A stretch of 64,000 bases of DNA from Flavonifractor sp. An92 (GCF_002159175.1 NZ_NFGZ01000001.1:248001-312000), one strand, 5' to 3'; shown: positions 16,619 through 26,260, numbered from the stretch's first letter. Translations and numbers: made by a program. Notes: generated from the sequence alone by a model not told the origin.

Positions 16619-17326
16619 ATGTTGGAACAGAAAGTTGCCGTCGTCACCGGCGGCGCCCGGGGCATCGGCAAAGCCATCGCGGAGGCCTTTCAAAAGGAGG
16701 GTACCCGGGTGTGCGTCATCGACCTCCTCCCCAACGACTATTTCGTGGGCGATCTGGCCGACCAGGCCGTGCTGGAGGAATTTGCCCAAAAAGTCATCGC
16801 CGACTGCGGCCACGTGGACTTTTTGGTAAACAACGCCCTGCCCCTGATGAAGGGCCTGGACACTTGCAGTTATGAGGAGTTCAACTACGCTTTGCGGGTG
16901 GGCGTCACTGCGCCCTTTTACCTGGCCAAGCTCTTCGCGCCCTACTTCGCCCCCGGCGGAGCCATCGTGAACATCTCCTCCTCCCGGGACCGCATGAGCC
17001 AGCCCCAGACTGAGAGCTACACGGCGGCCAAGGGCGGCATCTCCGCCCTGACCCACGCCCTGGCGGTGAGCCTCCGGGGCAAAGTGCGGGTGAACTCCAT
17101 CTCTCCCGGCTGGATCGACACCGACTACACCGTCTACGAGGGCCCCGACGCCACTCAGCAGCCCGCCGGGCGGGTGGGCCATCCCATGGACATCGCCAAC
17201 ATGGTGCTCTACCTCTGCTCGGACAAGGCGGGCTTTATCACCGGCGAGAACATCTGCATCGACGGCGGCATGACCCGCCAGATGATCTACCACAACGACT
17301 TCGGCTGGAAACTGGAGGAAGCATGA
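16619..17326 (+). CDS. Short-chain dehydrogenase/reductase (SDR)
   Basis: A 235-residue classical SDR: NAD(P)-binding TGGARGIG (10-17), NNAL (71-74), catalytic Ser in NISSS (118-122) and YTAAK (Y134, K138), with ENICIDGG near the C-terminus. An acidic D35 after the second strand favours NAD. Substrate unknown. The stop overlaps the next flavodoxin gene by four bases. Confidence 0.9.
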   Translation: MLEQKVAVVTGGARGIGKAIAEAFQKEGTRVCVIDLLPNDYFVGDLADQAVLEEFAQKVIADCGHVDFLVNNALPLMKGLDTCSYEEFNYALRVGVTAPFYLAKLFAPYFAPGGAIVNISSSRDRMSQPQTESYTAAKGGISALTHALAVSLRGKVRVNSISPGWIDTDYTVYEGPDATQQPAGRVGHPMDIANMVLYLCSDKAGFITGENICIDGGMTRQMIYHNDFGWKLEEA

Positions 17327-17781
17327 AAACTGCCATTTGCTACTACTCCCGCCACCACAGGAACACCCGGAAAGTGCTGGAGGCCATGGCCCGGGAGGGC
17401 GAGGTGGACCTCCTCGATGTGACCACCCGGCAGGCCGTCCGGCTGGAGGAATACGACTGCATCGGCTTCGCCTCGGGCGTCTATTTTGGGAAATTCCAGG
17501 AGAGCGTCCTGGCCTTCGCCCGGCAGTACCTCCCGCAGGGCAAGCCGGTGTTCTTCGTCTGCACCTACGGCGGAGGCGACGGGAGCAGCACCAAAGCCCT
17601 CTCGGAGATCGCCGCGGAGAAGGGCTGCCCGGTGCTGGGCCAATTCGGCTGCAAGGGCTACGACACCTTCGGCCCCTTCAAGCTGGTAGGCGGTATCGCC
17701 AAGGGGCATCCGAATGCACAGGACCTGGAAAACGCCCGCGCATTCTATCGGAAGATCCAGGCCCAGAATCCCCATCGCTAA
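17323..17781 (+). CDS. Flavodoxin-family protein
   Basis: A 152-residue flavodoxin with the FMN phosphate loop YYSRHHRNTRK at the N-terminus (about 7-17) and the flavin-ring loops FASGVYFGKF and CTYGGGDGSS. It likely carries electrons for a partner oxidoreductase. Coupled to the SDR gene by an ATGA overlap, which suggests a shared redox task. Confidence 0.85.
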   Translation: MKTAICYYSRHHRNTRKVLEAMAREGEVDLLDVTTRQAVRLEEYDCIGFASGVYFGKFQESVLAFARQYLPQGKPVFFVCTYGGGDGSSTKALSEIAAEKGCPVLGQFGCKGYDTFGPFKLVGGIAKGHPNAQDLENARAFYRKIQAQNPHR

Positions 17782-17794
17782 AGGAGGTCCTCTT

Positions 17795-18433
17795 ATGTTT
17801 GGTCCAGACCCCAACGCAGTCCACCCCAACGAGCACATCCCCAGTGTCTGCTACATCAAGAACGTCATCACCCGCCCCAACATCCAGGTGGGGGATTATA
17901 CCTATTACGACGATGCCGCTACCGGCGGCGAGGACTTCGAGGCCCATGTGACCCACCACTACGAATTCATTGGGGACCGGCTCATCATCGGGAAATTCTG
18001 CGCCATCGGCAAGGGCGTGGAGTTCGTGATGAACGGGGCCAACCACCGCATGGCCTCGGTCACCACCTATCCCTTCAACATCTTCGCCCACGGCTGGGAG
18101 AAGTGTACCCCCACCCTGGAGGAGCTGCCTTTCAAGGGCGACACGGTGGTGGGCAACGATGTGTGGCTGGGGCAGAACGTCACCGTCCTCCCCGGCGTCC
18201 ACATCGGCGACGGCGCCATCATCGGGGCCAACTCCGTGGTGGCGGCGGACATCCCGCCCTACACCGTGGCGGCGGGCAATCCCTGCCGGGTGATCCGGCC
18301 CCGCTTTGATGCGGAGCTGACGGAATACCTGCTCAAACTCCGGTGGTGGGACTGGTCCCCGGAAGTCATCTTCCGCAATCTGAAGGCCCTGTGCAGCGGC
18401 GATCTGGAGCAGATCCGCCGCATCGAACGGTGA
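17795..18433 (+). CDS. Vat/CatB-type xenobiotic O-acetyltransferase
   Basis: A 213-residue left-handed beta-helix acetyltransferase. The true start is the ATG after AAAGGAGGTCCTCTT. It matches the Vat (streptogramin A acetyltransferase) and CatB family along its whole length: VGDYTYYDD, FIGDRLIIGKFCAIG, VMNGANHRM with catalytic H84 (H82 in VatD), GNDVWLGQNVTVLPGV hexapeptide repeats and AAGNPCRVIR. Enzymes of this family acetylate hydroxyl groups of antibiotics, but chromosomal homologues often have no resistance role. It lies in an operon with a phosphoesterase and a MATE-type exporter. Confidence 0.88.
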   Translation: MFGPDPNAVHPNEHIPSVCYIKNVITRPNIQVGDYTYYDDAATGGEDFEAHVTHHYEFIGDRLIIGKFCAIGKGVEFVMNGANHRMASVTTYPFNIFAHGWEKCTPTLEELPFKGDTVVGNDVWLGQNVTVLPGVHIGDGAIIGANSVVAADIPPYTVAAGNPCRVIRPRFDAELTEYLLKLRWWDWSPEVIFRNLKALCSGDLEQIRRIER

Positions 18434-18445
18434 TAGGAGGCTGTT

Positions 18446-18916
18446 ATGAAGCTCGCGATCCTCTCCGACACCCACGGTCTGCTGCGGCCCGAGGTGGTGG
18501 AACATCTGAAAACCGCCGACGCCATTCTCCACGGCGGCGACATCCATAAGCCCGACATCGTGGATGAGCTGCGGCAGTACGCGCCCCTCTACGTGGTCCG
18601 AGGCAATAATGACCGAGGCTGGGCGGAGAACATCCCCCACGACCTCACGGTCACGCTGGACGGGGTCACCTTCTGCATGGTCCACAACAAGCGGGAGCTC
18701 CCCGCGGACCTCAGCGGCGTGGATGTGGTGGTGTTCGGTCACTCCCACAAGTATGTGCAGGAGGAGAAGGACGGGATCCTCTGGCTCAATCCCGGCTCCT
18801 GCGGCCCCCGGCGCTTCCACCAGGAGATCACCATGATGGTGGCGGAGCTCGCCGACGGGCACCTTCAGGTGGAGAAGATCACCATCCCCCACGAGGAACA
18901 GAAGAAACCGGACTGA
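18446..18916 (+). CDS. YfcE/MJ0936-family metallophosphoesterase
   Basis: A 156-residue phosphodiesterase. The metal-binding motifs are seen in order: SDTHG (D8, H10), HGGDIHKPD, VVRGNNDRG, MVHNK and FGHSHK. It hydrolyses phosphodiester or phosphomonoester substrates with bound divalent metals; the physiological substrate is unknown. Lies 12 bases downstream of the acetyltransferase gene. Confidence 0.9.
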   Translation: MKLAILSDTHGLLRPEVVEHLKTADAILHGGDIHKPDIVDELRQYAPLYVVRGNNDRGWAENIPHDLTVTLDGVTFCMVHNKRELPADLSGVDVVVFGHSHKYVQEEKDGILWLNPGSCGPRRFHQEITMMVAELADGHLQVEKITIPHEEQKKPD

Positions 18917-18948
18917 CCGGCTTTCTCTAGTAGAAAGGGCTGGATGAG

Positions 18949-20286
18949 ATGAAACGGCAGACTGTGTTCGGCGTCATCAACACTCGCCTCTATATCTCCC
19001 TACTAGTCATGGGCCTCTGTCCCGCTGTGTACACCGCAGTCCGCATTCATTTTTTAGGGCAGATGCCGGACCCGTGGGCCTATTCCATTGCAGGCCAGCT
19101 CGGCTGGGTGAATCTGATCTTTGAGATCCTCCAGGAAGCGGTGCTCCTCCCTCTGTTTTTCTTCCTCGGGCAGGCGGTAACGGATAAACCTTCCTTTTCC
19201 AACCGGGTCCGAAGCGGATTGCTCCTGACTGCCTGCCTGTATGCCGCGCTCTCCCTGTTTCTGTGCAGTGCGGTGCGGCCGTTGCTGCGCTGGATGGCGG
19301 TGGAGCCCGCGATGCTGGAGGGATGCGCATCCTACATCCGCCTGGAGAGCATCGCCAGCAGCTTCGGCATGCTGGGTTCTTTCGCACTGGTGGCCCTGGT
19401 GACGCTGGGTCAGGTGAAGGCGCTCTATCTTCTGACCGGAACCAGGTTGATCCTGAGCATCGTGTTGGATACCCTGCTGACCTCAGCGCTCCCCTTTTCC
19501 CTCCACCTGGGCGTCAACGGGATCGGGTATTCGAATCTCACGGTGAACCTGCTCTTGCTTGCAGTATCCCTCTGGATGCTGTCCAGAGAGGGCGTTTCGA
19601 TCTTTGCCCGTGGAAAGCTCTCCTTTTCCTGGATGCGGGAGTTTTTCAAAGTCGGAGGTCTCTCCGGTCTGGAGTCCTTTGTGCGCAATATAGCCTATAT
19701 GCTCATGGTCGTTCGGATGGTGAATGTGGTCCAGGAGCAAGGCATCTACTGGGTGGCCAATAACTTCATTTGGGGCTGGCTTCTGCTGCCGGTGACGCAG
19801 CTCGCAGAGGTGATCAAACAGGAGATTTCCACAAACCCTGCCTCCCTGCAAACCCGCTCGCGGGGATATTTCGCTCTCACTGGTCTGATCTGTGCCCTGT
19901 GGGTCTGTTCCATCCCCATCTGGAAGCCATTCATGCAGTATGTTCTGGGTTATACCGATGTGGATACCTTGTTCCGTCTCGTGCTGCTCCTGCTGGGTTT
20001 TTACATGGTATACGCCTTCCAGAACATCTTTGATGCGGTGTTCTATGCTCTGGGGAAAACCAATTATATGTTGTTCGAGTCCATTGTCACCAATACGCTG
20101 TATTACGGCGGTGCCTTCCTCCTCTACCGCAGTGGAATTTGGATCCCCTCTCTGACCGGGATCGCGCTCCTGTTTGGCTTTGGCATGGCCTTTGACGGGA
20201 TCGTATCCCTGGCCGCCTACCTCTATCTGATCCACAAAGAAGGCCGCCGTCTGGGAAAAGCCCCCGTTAATCCGCTAACCAATTAA
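18949..20286 (+). CDS. MATE-type multidrug/organic cation exporter
   Basis: A 445-residue membrane protein with about 12 hydrophobic segments and the MATE half-repeat layout; ALVTLGQVKALYLLTG and VNGIGYSNLTVN match MATE transporters in position. It lacks some canonical acidic residues I would expect in helix 1, so it belongs to a divergent branch. It probably exports a small molecule by Na+ or H+ antiport. Base composition is somewhat less GC-rich than its neighbours. Confidence 0.75.
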   Translation: MKRQTVFGVINTRLYISLLVMGLCPAVYTAVRIHFLGQMPDPWAYSIAGQLGWVNLIFEILQEAVLLPLFFFLGQAVTDKPSFSNRVRSGLLLTACLYAALSLFLCSAVRPLLRWMAVEPAMLEGCASYIRLESIASSFGMLGSFALVALVTLGQVKALYLLTGTRLILSIVLDTLLTSALPFSLHLGVNGIGYSNLTVNLLLLAVSLWMLSREGVSIFARGKLSFSWMREFFKVGGLSGLESFVRNIAYMLMVVRMVNVVQEQGIYWVANNFIWGWLLLPVTQLAEVIKQEISTNPASLQTRSRGYFALTGLICALWVCSIPIWKPFMQYVLGYTDVDTLFRLVLLLLGFYMVYAFQNIFDAVFYALGKTNYMLFESIVTNTLYYGGAFLLYRSGIWIPSLTGIALLFGFGMAFDGIVSLAAYLYLIHKEGRRLGKAPVNPLTN

Positions 20287-20321
20287 AATATACACCTTAC
20301 TGTCACAGAAAGGAGACGACT

Positions 20322-21302
20322 ATGCCGTCTGACGAATATTTGAAAGAGGTCACCATCGGAACTGTGGAAGAACGGAATGGGACCATCACACTGCACGCCT
20401 ATGACCCCGCCTGGCCGGAGCAGTATCTGGCCGAACAGGAGAAGATTATGGACGCCCTGCGGGGTGAGGCGATCACGGTGGAGCATGTGGGCTCCACCTC
20501 CGTGCCCGGCCTGTGTGCCAAGCTGATTCTGGACATTCTGCTTCTGGTGGAGGATGCCGGTGCGGAGGAGCGGTATGTCCCGGCCCTGGAGCGGGCGGGC
20601 TATGTGCTGCGCATCCGGGAGCCGGACTGGTACCAGCACCGGATGCTCAAAGGCAGCAATCCGGCGGTGAACCTCCACGTCTTTTCCACCGGCTGTGAAG
20701 AAGCCCGGCGGATGCTCCGCTTCCGGGACTGGCTGAGAAGCCATCCGGAGGACCGGGAGCGCTACGCCTGTGCCAAGCAGGAGCTTGCGCGTCAGACGTG
20801 GACCTATGTGCAGAACTACGCGGACGCAAAATCTGAGGTCGTCGCCGAAATCTTCCACCACATAGAGGCGGCGGACCGGGACCACGCCGAGCCCCAGAAG
20901 CCCAAGGTGGCCTTTCTCTGCGTCCATAACTCCTGCCGCAGCCAGATGGCGGAGGCCCTGGGAAAGCATCTGGCCGGCGATGTGTTTGAGAGCTTTTCCG
21001 CCGGCACCGAGTCCAGCGCCCAAATCAACCCCGACGCGGTGCGTCTGGTGAAGGAAATCTACGGCATCGACATGGCGCAGACCCAGTACAACAAGCCCCT
21101 CTCCGCCCTTCCGGCGGTGGATATCGTGGTCACCATGGGCTGCAACGTCCAGTGCCCCACCTTCCCCTGCTCCTACCGGGAGGACTGGGGCCTGGACGAC
21201 CCCAGCGGCCAGGAGGACGCCGTGTTCCGCGCCGTTCTGAGCCGGATCGAGGCAAATGTACGGGACCTGAAGCGCCGCATCCAGGCGGGCGAGCTGGTAT
21301 AA
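20322..21302 (+). CDS. GrpB domain fused to ArsC/low-MW phosphatase domain
   Basis: A 326-residue two-domain protein. Residues about 22-178 are a GrpB (UPF0157) nucleotidyltransferase-fold domain with EHVGSTSVPGLCAKLILDI. Residues about 193-320 are a thioredoxin-coupled arsenate reductase/low-MW tyrosine phosphatase domain: P-loop C200-VHNSC-R206, TMGCNVQCPTFPC (C274, C279, C283) and DDPSG with D293. The Cys set fits an arsenate-reductase relay. There is no frame break between the parts. No arsenic transport gene is adjacent, so arsenate reduction is a family-level inference. GrpB function is not known. Confidence 0.85.
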   Translation: MPSDEYLKEVTIGTVEERNGTITLHAYDPAWPEQYLAEQEKIMDALRGEAITVEHVGSTSVPGLCAKLILDILLLVEDAGAEERYVPALERAGYVLRIREPDWYQHRMLKGSNPAVNLHVFSTGCEEARRMLRFRDWLRSHPEDRERYACAKQELARQTWTYVQNYADAKSEVVAEIFHHIEAADRDHAEPQKPKVAFLCVHNSCRSQMAEALGKHLAGDVFESFSAGTESSAQINPDAVRLVKEIYGIDMAQTQYNKPLSALPAVDIVVTMGCNVQCPTFPCSYREDWGLDDPSGQEDAVFRAVLSRIEANVRDLKRRIQAGELV

Positions 21303-21312
21303 AGGCAAAAAG

Positions 21313-21350
21313 GCCCGGAGTTTCTGAAATTCCGAAACTCCGGGCTTTTT
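21313..21350 (+). terminator. Intrinsic terminator
   Basis: A 12-bp stem (21313-21324 with 21334-21345, 9-base loop) followed by T5 closes the long forward gene run that ends with the GrpB-ArsC gene. Confidence 0.88.
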
Positions 21351-21506
21351 GTGGTCATTCGGGTTTTGCTCCAACTCCCGCTCGATGAGCGAGAGGGCAT
21401 GGAAATGTCAGGAATCCGGGCGAAAGTGGCGGTTTTCCTTGGTAGATTTTCGGCGCCCGGAACGGTATACTAAGCGCAGAATCTGCCGCTTCAGGAGGGA
21501 CCTGTC

Positions 21507-21956
21507 ATGAGTTTGGGAAGCAGTCTGTACCACGCCCGGAAAAAGAGCGGGCTGACCCAGGAGAACGTGGCCGAAAAGCTGGGGGTCAGCCGCCAGACCA
21601 TCTCCAAATGGGAGACCAACGAGACCCTGCCCGACATACGCCAATCCAAGGGGCTGGCCATGCTCTACCACATGACCCTGGACGAGCTGATCGAGTACGA
21701 CTTTGACGAGCAGCAGGCCCAGCAGATGATCGAGAGCGTCAGCGACGAGGCCCAGGCCCGGATCGACTGGAACAAGGTGTGGAGCAAGAAGTACCCGGCG
21801 CTGGCCACCTATCACCAGAAGGTGCGCATCGACGACTACGCCCCCGCGTTACGTGAGATGCTCACCCAGCTGCGGGTGGACTACGGCTACAACCACACCG
21901 ACGCCCTGCTGGTGCTCAAGGACATCCTGGCCCGGGTGTGGAAGGGCCAGATGTGA
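21507..21956 (+). CDS. XRE-family transcriptional regulator
   Basis: A 149-residue regulator with an N-terminal Cro/C1-type HTH (about 6-60: SGLTQENVAEKLGVSRQTIS KWE) and a C-terminal part rich in charged residues (about 75-149) that is not recognised. The start follows TCAGGAGGGACC. It converges on a VWA-domain gene with one base between the two stop codons and no terminator. Target unknown. Confidence 0.85.
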   Translation: MSLGSSLYHARKKSGLTQENVAEKLGVSRQTISKWETNETLPDIRQSKGLAMLYHMTLDELIEYDFDEQQAQQMIESVSDEAQARIDWNKVWSKKYPALATYHQKVRIDDYAPALREMLTQLRVDYGYNHTDALLVLKDILARVWKGQM

Positions 21957-21957
21957 C

Positions 21958-22614
21958 CTAGCGGCGGTCGCTCTGCCGCTTGCGGAAGTCCTCCTCAATG
22001 GCGTCCTTCCAGTGCGCATCCAGCGGGGCGCTGCACCGGACGGCCGCCACGGCCTCCCCCACCACCTCGTAGTTGAGACGGGTGCCCGCGCTGTCGCAGT
22101 GGTAGTTCACCGCCCGGTCGGCGGCGATGCCCAGGGACCCCGCCGTCTCCACCGCGTCGATGTTGGCCCCCAGGAAAAGAAACTCCCAGCCATACTTCTC
22201 CCGCTGCCGCCGGATCATCTCCTTCACCTGCTGGGCCGAGTAGCGGCGGCTGGCGTTCTCCATGCCGTCGGTGGTGATGACGAAGAGGGTGTGCTCCGGC
22301 ACATCCTCGCGCCTAGCGTACTTGTGGACGTTCCCGATGTGATGGATGGCCCCACCCACGGCGTCCAGCAGGGCGGTGCAGCCCCGGACATAGTACTCCT
22401 TGCCGGTGATGGGCGGCACCTCTTCCACCCGCACCCGGTCGTGGAGCACCTCGGAGCGGTCGTCAAAGAGGACGGTGGAGACATAGGCCTCACCGGGCCC
22501 CTGTTTTTGTTTTTCCAGCATGGCGTTGAAGCCGCCGATGGTGTCCCCCTCCAGCCCCTGCATGGAGCCGCTGCGGTCCAGGAGAAAGACCAGTTCCGTC
22601 AAATTCGCTCGCAT
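21958..22614 (-). CDS. VWA-domain (TerY-like) protein
   Basis: A 218-residue protein that is almost entirely one von Willebrand factor A domain. MIDAS residues are seen as LLDRSGSM (D13, S15, S17) and FVITTDGMEN; TerY/YegL-type proteins have this plain form. No signal peptide, so it is cytoplasmic. The ATG at 22614 abuts a long hairpin whose 3' arm contains its AGGGGG ribosome binding site, so translation may be controlled by that structure. Confidence 0.85.
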   Translation of the reverse strand: MRANLTELVFLLDRSGSMQGLEGDTIGGFNAMLEKQKQGPGEAYVSTVLFDDRSEVLHDRVRVEEVPPITGKEYYVRGCTALLDAVGGAIHHIGNVHKYARREDVPEHTLFVITTDGMENASRRYSAQQVKEMIRRQREKYGWEFLFLGANIDAVETAGSLGIAADRAVNYHCDSAGTRLNYEVVGEAVAAVRCSAPLDAHWKDAIEEDFRKRQSDRR

Positions 22615-22670
22615 AAAAATCCCCCTATTCTGTGTCCTTTGGTTTACAGACACAGTATAGGGGGATTTTT
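22615..22670. promoter_or_regulatory. 22-bp-arm hairpin containing the VWA gene's ribosome binding site
   Basis: Arms at 22615-22636 and 22649-22670 pair along 22 bases with one mismatch and a 12-base loop. On both strands the stem ends in a T5 run, so it can act as a bidirectional terminator, for instance for the small gene at 22704-22982. On the reverse strand the second arm includes AGGGGG and ends next to the VWA start codon, so the same structure hides that ribosome binding site. Confidence 0.75.
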
Positions 22671-22703
22671 GATCAAATTGGTCGCCTGCCAGGCGACAAG
22701 TGA

Positions 22704-22982
22704 TCAGAGCCGGATCAGGATTCGGACGATCACGATGCATCCAAGGATCGCGAGGATGGCCGCCCAGAGGTACTGTTTCCCCTTGATCCCGTCGTGGATT
22801 TCCCACACCCAGCAGATGAACAGCAGCAGGAGGCTGGCAAAGATGAGAGACAGGCCCAGAGGCGCTCCGATGCGGAAGCGCAGGTCGGGATACGCCGCCC
22901 CGGACCCAATGACGGCCAGAAGAAGGAGCAGGCCTACGGCGGCCAGCAGGATGGCGATTCGATAAAGCAGGTTCTTTTTCAT
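22704..22982 (-). CDS. Small membrane protein
   Basis: A 92-residue protein with three hydrophobic segments (about 7-29, 38-58 and 70-92) and the start MKKNLLYR. No family recognised. It lies seven bases downstream of the DUF2200 gene, so it is the last member of the macro-domain operon and is followed by the large hairpin at 22615-22670. Confidence 0.65.
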   Translation of the reverse strand: MKKNLLYRIAILLAAVGLLLLLAVIGSGAAYPDLRFRIGAPLGLSLIFASLLLLFICWVWEIHDGIKGKQYLWAAILAILGCIVIVRILIRL

Positions 22983-22989
22983 TTGAGGT

Positions 22990-23343
22990 CTATCCGTTTC
23001 TGCAAATCTTCTCCATGGGTTTTCCCTTGGCCAGCTCGTCCACCAGCTTGTCCAGGTATCGGATCTCCCGCATGAGCGGGTCCTCGATCTCCTCCACGCG
23101 AACGCCGCAGATCTTGCCGGTGATGAAGGTGCGGTTGGGGTTCAGCCTGGGGGCGCTGCGGAAAAAGTCGCCGTAGCTGGTGTCGGACTTCTCCAGGCGG
23201 ACCAGGTCCTCCGCCGTATAGCCGGTGAGCCAGGTGGTCACCTGGTCCACCTCCGCCCGGGTGCGGCCTTTCTTCTCCGCCTTGTTCACCAGAAGCGGAT
23301 AGAGCTTGGAAAAGGGCATCTGTGTCACGTTGGTACGGGGCAT
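22990..23343 (-). CDS. DUF2200-family protein
   Basis: A 117-residue protein beginning MPRTNVTQMPFSKLYPLLVNKAEKKG-like (first 13 residues characteristic), with VTTWLTGYT, FFRSAPRLNPNR and RVEEIEDPLMREIRYLDKL, matching DUF2200. Start at 23343 after GGGAGG. No function is known for the family. Four bases separate it from the macro-domain gene. Confidence 0.8.
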   Translation of the reverse strand: MPRTNVTQMPFSKLYPLLVNKAEKKGRTRAEVDQVTTWLTGYTAEDLVRLEKSDTSYGDFFRSAPRLNPNRTFITGKICGVRVEEIEDPLMREIRYLDKLVDELAKGKPMEKICRNG

Positions 23344-23347
23344 CGTG

Positions 23348-24358
<1,011 letters not shown>

Positions 24359-24440
24359 GTGGACACCTCCTCATTTGATGGTCTCATCATACCACGAACC
24401 GGGCCTTCTGACAAGGAAGACACAAAATCCCGGAATATAC

Positions 24441-24480
24441 TTGACAGGAAGTAAGAAATCCTTATAATGAACATTGTTCA
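24441..24480 (+). promoter_or_regulatory. Promoter and palindromic operator of the TetR gene
   Basis: TTGACA (24441-24446) and TATAAT (24463-24468) are both perfect hexamers, 16 bases apart. The palindrome TGAACA-T-TGTTCA (24468-24480) starts at the last base of the -10 and lies in front of the regulator's start, a typical autorepression operator. Confidence 0.85.
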
Positions 24481-24495
24481 GATTGAGGTGATGGA

Positions 24496-25053
24496 ATGAA
24501 TCCCGCTGTCACATCCAAAGAAGAGATCCTGAAAACCAGCCGGGAGCTGATCCGGCGGGAGGGCTGGTCCGCCGTCAACATCCGCTCGGTGGCGTCAGCC
24601 TGCGGGGTGTCGGTGGGCTCCATCTACAACTATTTTGACTCCAAGGCCGCGCTGATGGGCGCCACGGTGGAGAGCGTCTGGTGTGAGATCTTCCACCGCC
24701 CGGAGGACGGGGCCGTGTTTCAGGACACCTTGGCCTGCATCACCTGGCTGTACGGGCGGATGGAGTACGGCTGCCAGCAGTATCCCGGCTTTTTCAGCCT
24801 CCACTCCCTGGGCTTTCTGGGAGAGGAGAAATCGGACGGCCGGCGGAAGATGCAGCAGACCTGGGAGCATATTCTGGAGGGGCTGCGCACCGTTCTGCGG
24901 CGGGACGCCCGAATCCGGCCGGACGCCTTCGCGGAGCCCTTCACCGTCGAGAAATTTGCGGACGTCCTCTTCTCCCTGATGCTCTCGGCGCTGCTGCGGC
25001 AGGACTATGACCCCACAGCGGTGCTGGAGATCGTCCGCAGGACCCTCTATTGA
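24496..25053 (+). CDS. TetR/AcrR-family regulator
   Basis: A 185-residue regulator. The N-terminal HTH (about 10-55) contains VNIRSVASACGVSVGSIYNYFDSKAALMG, typical of TetR. The C-terminal ligand domain is not assigned. A consensus promoter and a 13-bp palindrome lie upstream. The two membrane-protein genes that follow may be its targets. Confidence 0.9.
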   Translation: MNPAVTSKEEILKTSRELIRREGWSAVNIRSVASACGVSVGSIYNYFDSKAALMGATVESVWCEIFHRPEDGAVFQDTLACITWLYGRMEYGCQQYPGFFSLHSLGFLGEEKSDGRRKMQQTWEHILEGLRTVLRRDARIRPDAFAEPFTVEKFADVLFSLMLSALLRQDYDPTAVLEIVRRTLY

Positions 25054-25121
25054 AATTCCCACACATCCGTGGGAATTTTCTATCCGGCAACTTGAACTAT
25101 GTTCAGCAAAGGAGACGAACG

Positions 25122-25550
25122 ATGAAAGTCAAACGGAATACCCTGCTGCTTCTGGCCTGTCTGGTGTGGAGCGCGGCGGGCTTCAACATCCTGCGCATCG
25201 GCCTGACGGCCTACCCGGCCTATCGCACCGGGCTGAATTACCTGCTCTCCCTCCTGGTATTTGCCGTTTTCCAGCAGATGATCTTCGGAAAGCTGGTGAA
25301 AAAACACACCGCCAGAATCACCGCCTATCTGGAAGAGCGGCACTTCTTCCTGAAATTCTTTGACAAGAAGGCCTTTGTCATCATGGCGGTGATGATGAGC
25401 GGCGGCATCGGCCTGCGGGTCAGCGGCCTGGCCCCGGAGCGGTTCATCGCCGTCTTTTATACCGGCCTGGGCGCCGCCCTTCTGCTGGCTGGGCTGCTCT
25501 TCGGCCGCAATTACGGCAAGGCGGCCTTCGCCGCATCCTCTGAATCTTAA
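25122..25550 (+). CDS. Small membrane protein downstream of TetR gene
   Basis: A 142-residue protein starting at the ATG after AAAGGAGACGAACG. Four hydrophobic segments (about 8-25, 36-57, 85-102 and 108-130). No family recognised. Lies 68 bases after the TetR gene and 27 before another membrane protein, so it is probably part of one transcript under TetR control. Confidence 0.7.
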   Translation: MKVKRNTLLLLACLVWSAAGFNILRIGLTAYPAYRTGLNYLLSLLVFAVFQQMIFGKLVKKHTARITAYLEERHFFLKFFDKKAFVIMAVMMSGGIGLRVSGLAPERFIAVFYTGLGAALLLAGLLFGRNYGKAAFAASSES

Positions 25551-25577
25551 AATCTGGAACAAAAAGGAGCATGAACC

Positions 25578-26240
25578 ATGCAGGCAATCATGGAAACCCT
25601 GTTTGACGCCGTCTATCTGATCTCGGTCCTCACCATCGGGGTGCTGATGATCCGGGGCTGCCGCGGAAACCGCCAGTTCCGTCTGTTCGGCATCATGGCG
25701 GTGGTGCTGGGCGCGGGCGACGCCTTCCACCTGATCCCCCGGGCGGTGGCCCTGTGCACCACGGGCCTGGAACACTACACCGTCCCCCTGGGGCTTGGCA
25801 AGTGGATCACCTCGGTCACCATGACCATCTTCTATGTGCTGCTCTACTACGTGTGGCGGCAGCGGTATCAGATCAAAGGGCAAAGCGGCCTGACTGCCGC
25901 GGTGTACGTCCTGGCCGGGCTGCGGGTCCTGCTGTGCATGATGCCGCAGAACCAGTGGCTCAGCGCCGACGCCCCCCTCTCCTGGGGCATTTATCGCAAC
26001 ATCCCCTTCGCCCTGCTGGGCCTGGTGGTGATCGTGCTCTTTTACCGCAGCGCCAGGGAGCACGGGGACCGGGCCTTCCGCTGGATGTGGCTGACCATCG
26101 TGCTGAGCTTCGGCTTTTACATCCCGGTGGTGCTGTGGGCGGACGCCATCCCCATGATCGGGATGCTGATGATCCCCAAGACCTGCGCCTATGTCTGGAC
26201 GGTGCTGATCGGATATCGCGCCATGAAGCAGGAGTGCTGA
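25578..26240 (+). CDS. Seven-helix membrane protein of unknown function
   Basis: A 220-residue protein with about seven hydrophobic segments and short loops. GDAFHLIPRAVAL and YYVWRQRY are conserved-looking segments, but I do not recognise the family. Follows the other small membrane gene; a strong terminator follows. It is likely the end of the TetR-controlled unit. Confidence 0.68.
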   Translation: MQAIMETLFDAVYLISVLTIGVLMIRGCRGNRQFRLFGIMAVVLGAGDAFHLIPRAVALCTTGLEHYTVPLGLGKWITSVTMTIFYVLLYYVWRQRYQIKGQSGLTAAVYVLAGLRVLLCMMPQNQWLSADAPLSWGIYRNIPFALLGLVVIVLFYRSAREHGDRAFRWMWLTIVLSFGFYIPVVLWADAIPMIGMLMIPKTCAYVWTVLIGYRAMKQEC

Positions 26241-26260
26241 GTTTTCCACCCCGGTCATTC

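Noticed and set aside
20322-21302. Arsenic resistance operon
   Set aside because: Only the ArsC-like domain is present; no arsR, arsB or acr3 gene is adjacent.
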